22,972 nucleotides of DNA. Source: a virus. This document shows positions 6,424-13,005 of the stretch, piece after piece (position 1 is the stretch's first letter; each line of letters begins with the position of its first letter). The DNA is taken from IMG/VR virus record IMGVR_UViG_3300042691_020788, positions 1-22,972 of that record. One strand, given 5' to 3'. The notes below the pieces were generated by a model. The model had not been told where the DNA came from. It ran no database searches and was given only the letters and a program-made list of their open reading frames with translations. A program made the translations under genes and the position numbers.

Positions 6424-6675
6424 TTAGGCTGCAATGATTTTGAAGTTGAACGCATCGGTTGCATTGGCCAATCCTTGGCTCTCCTCAGAGCCAAGGTTAA
6501 GGTCTCTTGGAAAACCCATCTTCAAGAGTTTGTTCCAAACGATTTGTCGCTCTCTACTTGATGCGAAAACTAATACTTGACCATCTGAAAAAATAATCAA
6601 ATGACCCGACTGAGAATTGTAAGCCATTGAAATTTTTCCGCTTACTCCCGATTTTTTGATTTGCAATGTTGTCAT
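6424..6675 (-). CDS. Hypothetical protein (83 aa), first gene of a promoter-led cassette
   Basis: The start at 6675 (MTTLQIKKSGVSGKI) is preferred over the ATG at 6702, which would sit at or before the predicted transcription start. The protein is beta-rich at the N-terminus (GHLIIFSDGQVLVFASSRER). Inside its 3' half the DNA holds a perfect 10-bp hairpin at 6473-6496. No family recognised; it looks like an early or accessory phage protein because it sits directly behind the shared promoter. Confidence 0.75.
   Translation of the reverse strand: MTTLQIKKSGVSGKISMAYNSQSGHLIIFSDGQVLVFASSRERQIVWNKLLKMGFPRDLNLGSEESQGLANATDAFNFKIIAA
6473..6496. repeat. Perfect 10-bp hairpin inside a small gene
   Basis: CCTTGGCTCT and AGAGCCAAGG pair perfectly around a CCTC loop, within codons for LGSEESQG. 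There is no T-run after it on either strand. Confidence 0.75.
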
Positions 6676-6706
6676 GTCTTTAAATTGGTTAGTGTTAAAC
6701 ATGAGG

Positions 6707-6737
6707 CAACATTACTGCGAGTTTCTGAAACTGCAAA
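6707..6737 (-). promoter_or_regulatory. Bacteroidetes-type promoter, shared family copy 1
   Basis: On the minus strand TTTG (6737-6734), a 19-bp spacer, then TAATGTTG (6714-6707), against the consensus TTTG-N19-TAnnTTTG. The -33 region reads TATTTTGCAGTTTCAGAAA, shared with the copies at 16.7 and 22.7 kb. An upstream AAAAAATATTTCATTTTTTT tract and a downstream AACACTAACCAA are also shared. It drives the cassette starting at 6675. Confidence 0.82.
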
Positions 6738-6776
6738 ATATCAGAGCAAAAAAAATGAAATATTTTTTCCGGCAGA

Positions 6777-7013
6777 TTATATCCGCTTGAATTTCTTGGC
6801 CTTAGACTTTACCGATTTGTTGCCAACGCATCCCCATGCTTGCCTCGATAACTCGTTCGGGCATGGGGTTGTCTTGGACTTACACTTCGGAATTCCGGCC
6901 GACCGAGTGCAGTAAGCATCGCCCTTCTTCGTGCCGGGAGCGATAGAATATCCCTTCGCCCCGAACTTGATGGTCTTGCCGTTGATGGTGGTCTTGAACT
7001 TTTTCTCTGCCAT
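6777..7013 (-). CDS. Small Cys-rich hypothetical phage protein (78 aa)
   Basis: MAEKKFKTTINGKTIKFGAK, then GDAYCTRSAGIPKCKSK, CPNELSRQAWGCVG and a Lys-rich tail. The four Cys residues and the motif CPNELSRxAWGC are, from memory, conserved in small proteins of Bacteroidota phages. Basic composition suggests contact with nucleic acid or a structural role such as zinc binding. It follows the next basic gene by 3 bases, so both are probably co-transcribed. Function unknown. Confidence 0.8.
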   Translation of the reverse strand: MAEKKFKTTINGKTIKFGAKGYSIAPGTKKGDAYCTRSAGIPKCKSKTTPCPNELSRQAWGCVGNKSVKSKAKKFKRI

Positions 7014-7016
7014 GGT

Positions 7017-7148
7017 TTATCGGCCTTGGCCTCGGTACTGCTTTTTTCGTGAATCCTTCGGCCTCCGGGTCTTCCGTGGTTTGCCTTCTCTGCGTTTGCC
7101 GAATGTGGTCTTGGTCGACCCGGTGGATGCCTTGGATTTCGCTGCCAT
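7017..7148 (-). CDS. Very basic small phage protein (43 aa)
   Basis: An ATG at 7148 opens a 43-codon frame ending with TAA at 7017. The protein starts MAAKSKASTGSTKTTFGKRR and continues EGKPRKTRRPKDSRKKQYRG. The segment TTFGKRREGKPRK and the ending YRGQGR match a small, highly basic protein seen repeatedly in Bacteroidota phage genomes (from memory). The charge suggests binding to DNA or RNA. It lies between two minus-strand genes with short gaps. Confidence 0.85.
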   Translation of the reverse strand: MAAKSKASTGSTKTTFGKRREGKPRKTRRPKDSRKKQYRGQGR

Positions 7149-7160
7149 GGTGCGAAGTTA

Positions 7161-7442
7161 CTAAGTTTTCATTTTCGCAATGACTTCATTTTTGGCCCGG
7201 AGATAAAACATCACGGCCTCGAATAATTCGGCAGTCGCTCGATGCTTCCGGGTTGTGACTCCGAGATTGGCTTTTTCATACTTCTCTCGCTCTCTTGTGG
7301 CCATGCGTTGAAGAGCGAGGAGGCAGTCATGCAATGACATCATTTTTTCCTCGATGTAAATCACATCACGAACAATTCTATCCTTTGCGTACTCTTCCCG
7401 GCTGATTGCGTAGGCATCCGGCTCAATCCATCTTTTTTCCAT
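7161..7442 (-). CDS. Hypothetical helical protein (93 aa)
   Basis: Start at 7442 (MEKRWIEPDAYAISREEYAK); the ATG at 7451 is an alternative, and both overlap the end of the upstream gene. The protein is mostly helical and charged (YIEEKMMSLHDCLLALQRMA, then KHRATAELFEAVMFYLRAKN). It follows two replication-type genes, so a replication accessory role is possible but not shown. Confidence 0.75.
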   Translation of the reverse strand: MEKRWIEPDAYAISREEYAKDRIVRDVIYIEEKMMSLHDCLLALQRMATREREKYEKANLGVTTRKHRATAELFEAVMFYLRAKNEVIAKMKT

Positions 7443-8253
7443 ATTTTTCATCGTATAAGTTTATCAATTCATCCTTGTCGGCCATGGACATGAAGTCGAT
7501 GACCATCTGCCTCTTTGCGTTGTCGGCAATCAACTTGTGCATCACATTGTTCTTGAGTTCCTCGGTAAATATCAAATTCTCGCCATGCTTGCTGAAAAGG
7601 TCTTGGAACGCATAAACATCTCGCCTCTTGTCTCTATCCTTGAGGAATTCAATCGGTGGTGCTTGTGTCTGCCGGAATGCTTCCCGGAAGTAGTATGACC
7701 TCCTCTCCTCGATTGATGGCTCGAATGCTCCGATGTCAATCAGTTTTTTGAACTGAAAATCGAGGGTCAAATCGTGAAATGTCGGTTTAGTCACGAAATT
7801 CACGAATCCATCACGAACCAATTTCCGCTTCTCCTCCTCCGATGGTTCGGCAAATCCGGTGATGCTTATTTTTTCCGGAGGCAATGTCGAACGATGTGAA
7901 TGGTCATATCGAAATTGCTTGTACCATCCGTAAATATTCGAGGCCGAAATCGTGGTGAGTTGATTCTCCAATCGGATTTCGCCATATGAGGCCATAGAGA
8001 TGGCCAAGGTGACATCATCGACCGGAGCATGAGGGTAAACATCCAAAATTTTTTTCACGGCCTCTGAGGCCGTTATTGCGAGAGTTTTCGCATCCGGGTT
8101 CAAACCCATCACGAGTGCTGCCTTGTGCAGCGCATCGTTGACCTTCATGACAACCGATTTCGGGTCTGCATTGAATTCATGCATAAGTCTTCCGGGAGCA
8201 TTGGCAACCTTGGCCAATGCTGCGGAATTAGTTTTCACCATGTTGCTCATCAA
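7423..8253 (-). CDS. Hypothetical protein downstream of the replication initiator-like gene (276 aa)
   Basis: No Walker motifs or other recognisable catalytic sites. The N-terminal half is Ala-rich and helical (VNDALHKAALVMGLN, ITASEAVKKILDVYPHAP) and contains ISMASYGEIRLENQLTTISA and IYGWYKQFRYDHSHR. The second half is rich in charged helices (SIEERRSYYFREAFRQTQAP). In many phages the gene after a DnaD/DUF4373-type protein encodes a helicase loader or partner, but this one lacks the P-loop expected for DnaC-like loaders, so I leave it unassigned. It overlaps the preceding gene by 26 bases, which indicates coupled expression. The DNA contains an 8-bp palindrome with one central base at 8057-8073. 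Confidence 0.8.
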   Translation of the reverse strand: MMSNMVKTNSAALAKVANAPGRLMHEFNADPKSVVMKVNDALHKAALVMGLNPDAKTLAITASEAVKKILDVYPHAPVDDVTLAISMASYGEIRLENQLTTISASNIYGWYKQFRYDHSHRSTLPPEKISITGFAEPSEEEKRKLVRDGFVNFVTKPTFHDLTLDFQFKKLIDIGAFEPSIEERRSYYFREAFRQTQAPPIEFLKDRDKRRDVYAFQDLFSKHGENLIFTEELKNNVMHKLIADNAKRQMVIDFMSMADKDELINLYDEKYGKKMD

Positions 8254-9016
8254 ATAAATCGTTTATGATGTTCACGGATTGTTGATAATTGGCCATCCGA
8301 ATGTCCATTTTTGATTGACCGGGATTTCCGGTGGTCGGCCGGGAGAACTTGGAATCGTTGCGATGCCAAGTTGCAAGTCGATTCGGAATCTCGAATGTCT
8401 TCTCAAGTTGCCAACGCATTTTTCCTTTTTGATTTTTTTCGCTCCAATAATTGGCAAAACTAAGCAACATCTCCTCTGAATACTTCTCCCGGTATTCACT
8501 TACTTTTTCAAAAAAAAGAATTTTCAAGTCTTCAACTTTTTCGATTTGTGCGGATGCCGGAACGGCATCACTAATATCTATTTTACTTTCTTTTACTTTA
8601 CTTTTCTTTTCTTTATTAGCATTGCGATTTGTATGCGTTCGCATTGCGTTCGCATCCGGTTCTGCAACTTGTTGATTGCGAAACTTTTCCCAACGAGTTA
8701 GTGCTGCTTTTTTCGCTCCATTCATGACATTTATTTGTGCTTGAATTCTGCGATTTACCGATGCAGATACGAACGCATTTTCATCGCATATAAACAAATC
8801 AAAGTCATGCACTACGGACTCGACAAGGTCGCATTGCACTCGCAATTCGAACGCAATGCGTTCGCATTCCGAACGCATAATCTTTCCCGATTCCTCATAT
8901 AACATCTCAACGATGCACCAATAAACACCGACTCCGGCCATTCCGTGTCGCATCGCTAACTTGACCAACTTCCGGTCATTCCGGGCATTGAAATCGTGGC
9001 TAAAATACTCTTTCAT
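8228..9016 (-). CDS. DUF4373 (Lin1244/Lin1753-like) replication protein
   Basis: The N-terminus, MKEYFSHDFNARNDRKLVKL then MRHGMAGVGVYWCIVEMLYE, is the hallmark of the DUF4373 domain, a winged-helix-like domain at the start of phage and plasmid replication proteins. Residues around 115-145 form a low-complexity linker (MRTHTNRNANKEKKSKVKES) encoded by a repeat-rich, AT-rich stretch. The C-terminal third (LLSFANYWSEKNQKGKMRWQ, then EKTFEIPNRLATWHRN) resembles the DnaD-like C-terminal region. Likely role: replication initiation or primosome recruitment. The start overlaps the previous stop as ATGA. The candidate origin lies within this gene. Confidence 0.9.
   Translation of the reverse strand: MKEYFSHDFNARNDRKLVKLAMRHGMAGVGVYWCIVEMLYEESGKIMRSECERIAFELRVQCDLVESVVHDFDLFICDENAFVSASVNRRIQAQINVMNGAKKAALTRWEKFRNQQVAEPDANAMRTHTNRNANKEKKSKVKESKIDISDAVPASAQIEKVEDLKILFFEKVSEYREKYSEEMLLSFANYWSEKNQKGKMRWQLEKTFEIPNRLATWHRNDSKFSRPTTGNPGQSKMDIRMANYQQSVNIINDLFDEQHGEN
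8572..8880. other. Candidate replication origin: iteron-like repeats plus AT-rich tract
   Basis: Two tandem copies of GCGTTCGCAT lie at about 8635-8655 (ATGCGTTCGCATTGCGTTCG), next to a tract at 8572-8622 made almost only of A and T with scattered C (TTTTACTTTCTTTTACTTTA). A second cluster at about 8828-8877 has GCGTTCGCAT once more and several partial copies in both orientations (CGAACGCA, GCATTGCACTCGCAA). Repeats beside an AT-rich unwinding region inside the replication initiator gene is the lambda ori/O layout. Function is inferred from pattern only. Confidence 0.45.
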
Positions 9017-9324
9017 AAAAATTCGAATCCTTGTGCATAAATTACTGATTCTTGAGTGCGGAACGGATTCTCGGATTCGGTGAAGAGATGGCCGAGCATC
9101 TTGATTAGCATCCGGGCCTCGCCCATGCCCATTTCAATCATGACCTCTCTTTCAATGCCATCAACGCAATCGCTCATGTGCAATTGAATCACACCCATTC
9201 CTCTCTGCTTATGAACAGAACCGATGACAAGGTTCATCCGTGTCTTCATCTCGGTCGATGAATGCAGAATCGGCTTCCGACCTTTGCCGTTCCATTTTTT
9301 CGCTTTCGTTTTTCTAATTTCCAT
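9013..9324 (-). CDS. Hypothetical protein (103 aa)
   Basis: Starts MEIRKTKAKKWNGKGRKPIL, a basic N-terminus, then TRMNLVIGSVHKQRG and IEREVMIEMGMGEARMLIKM. The end overlaps the replication gene as ATGA, so the two are coupled. The roughly 170 bases before it contain the structured element at 9342-9415, which would form the 5' leader of this gene if transcription continues. No family recognised. Confidence 0.75.
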   Translation of the reverse strand: MEIRKTKAKKWNGKGRKPILHSSTEMKTRMNLVIGSVHKQRGMGVIQLHMSDCVDGIEREVMIEMGMGEARMLIKMLGHLFTESENPFRTQESVIYAQGFEFL

Positions 9325-9341
9325 TTTTGAATTTGGTTAAT

Positions 9342-9415
9342 AAATCGGCCACGAACTGAGGAACTGATGAGACACCACATCGTGGTCAGTCGCTCAATCC
9401 GTGGCCGGATGATTT
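9342..9415. ncRNA. Long bulged hairpin in an intergenic region (candidate structured RNA or DNA element)
   Basis: Nested pairings: AAATC with GATTT (9342-9346/9411-9415), GGCCACG with CGTGGCC (9347-9353/9400-9406), TGAG with CTCA (9357-9360/9393-9396), ACTGA with TCAGT (9363-9367/9386-9390) and CCAC with GTGG (9375-9378/9382-9385) around an ATC loop. About 25 pairs in 74 bases, with asymmetric bulges. It lies between two minus-strand genes just ahead of the replication operon. It could be a leader RNA, an sRNA or a single-strand initiation or attachment site; strand and function are not decided by the sequence. Confidence 0.5.
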
Positions 9416-9437
9416 ATGATGTTGACCGGGTCTCACA

Positions 9438-9461
9438 CCGGACTCGATTTCTCAAGTCCGG
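9438..9461. repeat. 7-bp intergenic hairpin next to the long structured element
   Basis: CCGGACT (9438-9444) and AGTCCGG (9455-9461) pair perfectly around a 10-base loop. There is no T-run to make it a terminator on the minus strand. It lies 23 bases from the larger structure and may be part of the same element. Confidence 0.55.
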
Positions 9462-9493
9462 CAAAACACGGAAATCATTTTTGTTCGTGCAAA

Positions 9494-9946
9494 TTAATTT
9501 TGCATTATGAAATAATAACCGAGAAACGCAATCGCCTCCATGATTGCCAAGAATGCGAGAATTGTGGTGGTGACCCGGTTCTTGTGAAACTTATTGTTGA
9601 TTTCATCGGTTATGTCATCATTTATGAATCCGAGCATTCCTACGGACTCCTCAAGAGATAAATTGCGTTTCTTGAGGTCATCAATGGCCTTGGCCAATTC
9701 CGAATTCCTCCGGTGGAGGTCATTGCGTTCATGCTTGAAATAGTCGGCAGTCTTCCGATATGAATCCTTTCGCTTTACTTGCTCCTCCCGGTTGATTATG
9801 GTGTTGACAATTGCCATCGGCAACCATAGTTTCACAACTTGGCCGGATGCCTCTTTTCCCTCGACTTGATAATACTTTGTCTCTGGGTTCGAGTTGATAA
9901 CCGACCACTCGCCCAAGTGCATAATTTTGAATGTGAGTTTTTCCAT
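9494..9946 (-). CDS. Coiled-coil protein with C-terminal membrane anchor (150 aa)
   Basis: The ATG at 9946 (MEKLTFKIMHLGEWSVINSN) avoids overlap with the nuclease gene, so it is preferred over the ATG at 9991. After a small beta-like N-terminal part (VEGKEASGQVVKLWLPMAIV) come charged heptad-like helices (YFKHERNDLHRRNSELAKAI, DDLKKRNLSLEESVGML). A final hydrophobic stretch (TTTILAFLAIMEAIAFLGYY) forms one C-terminal membrane segment. This is a tail-anchored layout. Function unknown. Confidence 0.78.
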   Translation of the reverse strand: MEKLTFKIMHLGEWSVINSNPETKYYQVEGKEASGQVVKLWLPMAIVNTIINREEQVKRKDSYRKTADYFKHERNDLHRRNSELAKAIDDLKKRNLSLEESVGMLGFINDDITDEINNKFHKNRVTTTILAFLAIMEAIAFLGYYFIMQN

Positions 9947-9975
9947 GATGTTTTTTTGATGCAAAAAAAATGGAA

Positions 9976-10383
9976 TTATTGGAAATACCAATCAATCAAA
10001 GAAATCGCATCATCGAGTGACCAAGTGATGCAGACCAACCATCCGGAATTCACCAATCGGTCGGTCACGGAAATCTGATGCTCTGATGGCTTATTCTTGC
10101 CGACCTTGAGTTCAATTGCCAATCCGGAAAACCCATGCCGGGCATCCAATATCATGCAGTCCGGAACTCCGGGAAGAACTCCCATTGCCTTGAGTTTCGA
10201 TGCCTCGATGGCATTCCTCGACCCACCATTCGGGCAATGAAACCATAATGCTCCGTTGAACTTGAGATAAATGGCAACGGCTTTTTGAAACTCATCCTCC
10301 TTGCCAATGTATGGCTTGTGAATGAATTCCGGTGCTTGGCCGTGCATCCGGCCCGGCTGATGGCTCAGAATCGTTTTTTGCAT
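9976..10383 (-). CDS. VRR-NUC-type nuclease
   Basis: From the start at 10383 (MQKTILSHQPGRM) the protein contains the VRR-NUC core of the PD-(D/E)XK superfamily: EDEFQKAVAIYLKFNGALWF with the leading Glu, HCPNGGSRNAIEASKLKAMG, then GVPDCMILD (catalytic Asp) and AIELKVGKNKPSEHQ (ExK). Phage VRR-NUC proteins are often near replication genes and are thought to act on branched or recombining DNA. The ATG at 10419 would reach towards the divergent plus-strand gene, so the shorter form is preferred. It opens the long minus-strand block. Confidence 0.9.
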   Translation of the reverse strand: MQKTILSHQPGRMHGQAPEFIHKPYIGKEDEFQKAVAIYLKFNGALWFHCPNGGSRNAIEASKLKAMGVLPGVPDCMILDARHGFSGLAIELKVGKNKPSEHQISVTDRLVNSGWLVCITWSLDDAISLIDWYFQ

Positions 10384-10406
10384 TATTGGGAAATTGGCTA
10401 ATATTG
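10377..10406 (+). promoter_or_regulatory. Possible promoter for the plus-strand replication block
   Basis: TTTG (10377-10380), an 18-bp spacer and TAATATTG (10399-10406) lie before the start at 10427. The spacing is one base short of the ideal and the TTTTGCAG extension of the shared promoter family is absent. It lies in the 43-base gap between divergent genes, where a plus promoter is needed. Confidence 0.5.
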
Positions 10407-10426
10407 CAACGCAAATCAAATCAAGA

Positions 10427-10786
10427 ATGGAAGAAAAAGCATTGAAAATGTATCACTACTCCAAGGTATATGGAGTTCCCCCCTATAAGTTAACCCGGTG
10501 GTTGCATAAGTTCGAGACCATCATGGTCGATGGATATGTCAAACCATGGATAATCGACAACGAGAAAAATCGAAGATTGGCTCTCTCGCTGATTTTCTCG
10601 ACCAAGTCAACCCGGCCGAAGTTGCCACGATTGACAATCGATGAATTCATGGCCAAGTACAATGTCTCGGCCAACGAATTGAGAACTCGGTGGAACTCAC
10701 TTGTCAAGGAGGAGAGCAATGGCCTCGTGCTGATTGCTGACATTGCCACCAACCGGAAACACATTGCAGAATTGAGAAGAAACTGA
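10427..10786 (+). CDS. Hypothetical protein, possible HTH-type DNA-binding (119 aa)
   Basis: Start at 10427 (MEEKALKMYHYSKVYGVPPY) follows the promoter-like motif; the ATG at 10394 lies upstream of the expected transcription start. Two segments look like helix-turn-helix: YHYSKVYGVPPYKLTRWLHK near residues 9-28, and TIDEFMAKYNVSANELRTRW near 74-93. First gene of the plus block, and divergent from the nuclease gene, so a regulator is plausible but unproven. The next gene overlaps its stop by one base (TGATG). Confidence 0.72.
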   Translation: MEEKALKMYHYSKVYGVPPYKLTRWLHKFETIMVDGYVKPWIIDNEKNRRLALSLIFSTKSTRPKLPRLTIDEFMAKYNVSANELRTRWNSLVKEESNGLVLIADIATNRKHIAELRRN

Positions 10787-11166
10787 TGGCACAAGTGACA
10801 TTTGAGGCACTTGCTGATTGGCTAATCAGCGAGGCCGAGGCCGGAGAGAATCACGAATTGCATCTGCTGCCGATTCCGGCCGATGGCATTCCGACTGCTG
10901 ATGAATTTTTTGGCCAACTCATGGGCATTCTTGACCTCCCGGCACATGGTGACATCATCGACCATGATGGCTCGCAATGGCTCGTTATCCGGGCATTCGG
11001 GATGTACTTCGTACATTCGTATGAGTACGATGTGAACGAGGCAGTACGAACGATGCATGAAGTTCATGAGTTCATCGATTCGACCGAGGAGAGTGCAGAG
11101 GAGGAGTCGCAGAATCTCCGTGATACTTACGATTCACTCCGGAAAGACCTCGATTCCGGTCTCTAA
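10786..11166 (+). CDS. Acidic hypothetical protein (126 aa)
   Basis: MAQVTFEALADWLISEAEAG, then HGDIIDHDGSQWLVIRAFGM and a very acidic C-terminal helix (STEESAEEESQNLRDTYDSL). The one-base overlap with the preceding gene supports the start. Acidic small phage proteins can mimic DNA or inhibit host proteins, but there is no specific evidence here. Confidence 0.78.
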   Translation: MAQVTFEALADWLISEAEAGENHELHLLPIPADGIPTADEFFGQLMGILDLPAHGDIIDHDGSQWLVIRAFGMYFVHSYEYDVNEAVRTMHEVHEFIDSTEESAEEESQNLRDTYDSLRKDLDSGL

Positions 11167-11238
11167 AATTTTTTTTCGATTTTTTCTTTTTGTCGCTCAA
11201 TGAGTTACAAATTATTTTCATTTTTCGTGAAAAATAAT

Positions 11239-11269
11239 TTTGCAGATTCAAAAACTTGCCGTTCCTTCG
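11239..11269 (+). promoter_or_regulatory. Bacteroidetes-type promoter, shared family copy 2
   Basis: TTTG (11239-11242), 19-bp spacer, TTCCTTCG (11262-11269). The extended -33 block TTTTGCAGATTCAAAAAC and the downstream TCACTAACCAA match the family; the -7 box is the weakest of the four. Upstream lies an AT-rich stretch with TTTTCATTTTTCGTGAAAAA. The gene at 11296 starts 26 bases after the -7 box. Confidence 0.75.
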
Positions 11270-11295
11270 CATCACTAACCAAGAGCAAAAAAGAC

Positions 11296-11511
11296 ATGAA
11301 ACTCACTAAAATCGAAACAATCGAAAAAATTGAATCCGGAGCAGTACTTGTAAAAAAGTTCGAACGGATGTATGGTACTTACTTCTTTATGAATTGCCCC
11401 GATGGAACTACAATTTGGAATCTCAATGAGAGCCATTGTAAATCAATCATCGCATCCGGTGCTTTTAAAAAGACAATGGTCGATTCAAATATGTTCGAAT
11501 TTTCAAAATAA
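11296..11511 (+). CDS. Hypothetical protein (71 aa) behind a shared-family promoter
   Basis: MKLTKIETIEKIESGAVLVK then FERMYGTYFFMNCPDGTTIW. The ATG at 11296 is chosen because the longer frame would start within or ahead of the promoter. Codon use is more A-rich than in the flanking genes, as in other small cassette genes. Function unknown. Confidence 0.75.
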   Translation: MKLTKIETIEKIESGAVLVKKFERMYGTYFFMNCPDGTTIWNLNESHCKSIIASGAFKKTMVDSNMFEFSK

Positions 11512-11539
11512 TCTCTCACTAAAAAAAACAACGCACACC

Positions 11540-11764
11540 ATGACAACGCAAGAATTATTATCACGCATTGATGCTCGCACAACAACATCTTATGGCCACT
11601 TTCGTGTCACCATTCAGTATCGTGGAAAGCAGTATAGCTGCACAACCACCGATTCAATGGCATACGATAAGCATCTCGATGAGGATGCGAAAGGATTCCA
11701 TACTCAGAAAAGCGCATTGAAAGCATTGTGGAACGAATGCAAGCGCAAGAACAATCTCTACTAA
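11540..11764 (+). CDS. Hypothetical protein (74 aa)
   Basis: MTTQELLSRIDARTTTSYGH, then FRVTIQYRGKQYSCTTTDSM and a Lys-rich C-terminus. The pattern beta-strand, beta-strand, helix suggests a small compact fold, possibly nucleic-acid binding. It follows the previous gene by 28 bases in the same transcript. No family recognised. Confidence 0.75.
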   Translation: MTTQELLSRIDARTTTSYGHFRVTIQYRGKQYSCTTTDSMAYDKHLDEDAKGFHTQKSALKALWNECKRKNNLY

Positions 11765-11789
11765 GTCACCAATTCAAATTTCAATACTT

Positions 11790-12434
11790 ATGATTACTGC
11801 AAAAAGCACATCGACCATCGTTTCCGAGCCAATCCCGGCCGGAACTTATCTCGCCCGGTGTTATTCCATGGTTCATCTCGGAACGCACGATGATGAATAT
11901 CAAGGCCGAGCCAAGAAGACAAACAAGGTTCGCATCACATGGGAGTTGCCGACCGAACTCAAGGTGTTCAATCCGGAGAAAGGAGAGCAACCAATGGTTG
12001 TCTCCAAGGAGTTCACCTTGTCCATGTCGGAGAAAGCCAATCTCCGGGCATTCTTGACCTCATGGCGAGGCAAACCATTCACGGCAGAGGAGGCAGCATC
12101 CTTCGACATCACCAAGTTGCTCGGAGTGCCATGCCAACTTTCAATCATTCACGAGCCATCGAAAAAAGACCCATCGAGGATGTACGAGAGAATCAGCAGC
12201 ATCTCCTCCGTGATGAAAGGAGTCACTTGTCCGGCTCAGATTAACCCGACATTCATGTTCTCGTTGGAGGCATTCGACCCGAACGCATTCGCAGCACTCC
12301 CGGATTGGCTCAAGGACATCGTGAGAAACTCCGATGAGTATAAGGCACTCTCTGCTCCGGCAGAGCAGCCACAAGTCGCTCAGAGCGATTCTCCGACCTC
12401 TATCGTTGATGATGGCATTGACCTCCCATTTTAA
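11790..12434 (+). CDS. Probable phage single-stranded DNA-binding protein (214 aa)
   Basis: The protein reads KVRITWELPTELKV, VSKEFTLSMSEKANLRAFLT and ITKLLGVPCQLSIIHEPSKK, a beta-rich pattern compatible with an OB-like fold and, from memory, with a family widespread in phages of Gram-negative hosts beside recombination genes. The C-terminus ends DDGIDLPF after an Ser/Gln-rich linker, like the acidic DDxxPF tip through which SSB proteins contact partners. The ssDNA-binding role is an inference from the tail and context. Cys residues are not arranged as a zinc site. Confidence 0.62.
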   Translation: MITAKSTSTIVSEPIPAGTYLARCYSMVHLGTHDDEYQGRAKKTNKVRITWELPTELKVFNPEKGEQPMVVSKEFTLSMSEKANLRAFLTSWRGKPFTAEEAASFDITKLLGVPCQLSIIHEPSKKDPSRMYERISSISSVMKGVTCPAQINPTFMFSLEAFDPNAFAALPDWLKDIVRNSDEYKALSAPAEQPQVAQSDSPTSIVDDGIDLPF

Positions 12435-12436
12435 TC

Positions 12437-12937
12437 ATGGAAAAGTTAACTATTTCAATACTTCGCTCAAGTCAGATGGAAAATATAATATCACTTTTGA
12501 AATTCTCCCCTCGTGGTGGGGAGATTTCAAATGCTGCCGATGTAATCGCAGCAGAAGTCATCGATGGCCACGAAGATGGTCTCCAACTCCTTGTCGGCAT
12601 CAAGGCCGTTCAGAAATTGCTCGATGCCATCACCGAACGCATCGAGGAATCAGCACTCAACGAGGCACTCCTTGAGGCGAAGAGATTCGAGAAGTTCGGA
12701 GCGAAAATCGAGGTCAGAGAAGTCGGCACTCGGTACAACTTTGATGGTTGCCAAGACCCGGTTCTTGTCCGGTTGGCAGAGGCGAAAAAGCAATGGTCAG
12801 ACCTCGAAAAAGACCGCCAAACTCTGCTCAAGACTCTTCGTGGCAAAACCGAGATGCTCGACACCGAGACCGGAGAAATTATCTACGCATTGCCTCCGAT
12901 TAAGACATCAAAAACCGGAGTTGTGATAACTTTGTGA
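12437..12937 (+). CDS. Hypothetical helical protein (166 aa)
   Basis: Starts two bases after the previous stop (MEKLTISILRSSQMENIISL). Long charged helices follow (VQKLLDAITERIEESALNEA, LAEAKKQWSDLEKDRQTLLK), with KIEVREVGTRYNFDGCQDPV between them. Proteins of this kind, with a YxFxxCxDPVL segment and a coiled coil, occur near SSB or RecT-like genes in Bacteroidota phages, from memory. Role in replication or recombination inferred only from position. It ends the plus block before the two-way terminator. Confidence 0.78.
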   Translation: MEKLTISILRSSQMENIISLLKFSPRGGEISNAADVIAAEVIDGHEDGLQLLVGIKAVQKLLDAITERIEESALNEALLEAKRFEKFGAKIEVREVGTRYNFDGCQDPVLVRLAEAKKQWSDLEKDRQTLLKTLRGKTEMLDTETGEIIYALPPIKTSKTGVVITL

Positions 12938-12978
12938 ATCCTAAAAGATAGGTGTTAATTTGGTTAGTTAAACAAAAA

Positions 12979-12999
12979 AACCCGGCTTTTGGCCGGGTT
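12979..12999. terminator. Bidirectional terminator between convergent blocks
   Basis: Stem AACCCGGC (12979-12986) with GCCGGGTT (12992-12999), loop TTTTG. On the minus strand it is followed by seven T residues (12980-12974 region), and on the plus strand by TTCTTTGTTT. It lies between the end of the plus block (12937) and the end of the capsid gene (13059). Confidence 0.85.
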
Positions 13000-13005
13000 C
13001 TTTGT

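Noticed and set aside
8630-8660. Chance codon repetition as a full explanation of the GCGTTCGCAT repeats
   Set aside because: Considered but not accepted as complete: the repeats cross codon frames and recur 200 bases away in both orientations. Kept as a moderate-confidence origin candidate.
9360-9395. Hammerhead-like CTGATGAG core
   Set aside because: The second core strand (GAAA before the cleavage strand) is absent, and the surrounding bases pair into a simple bulged hairpin instead.
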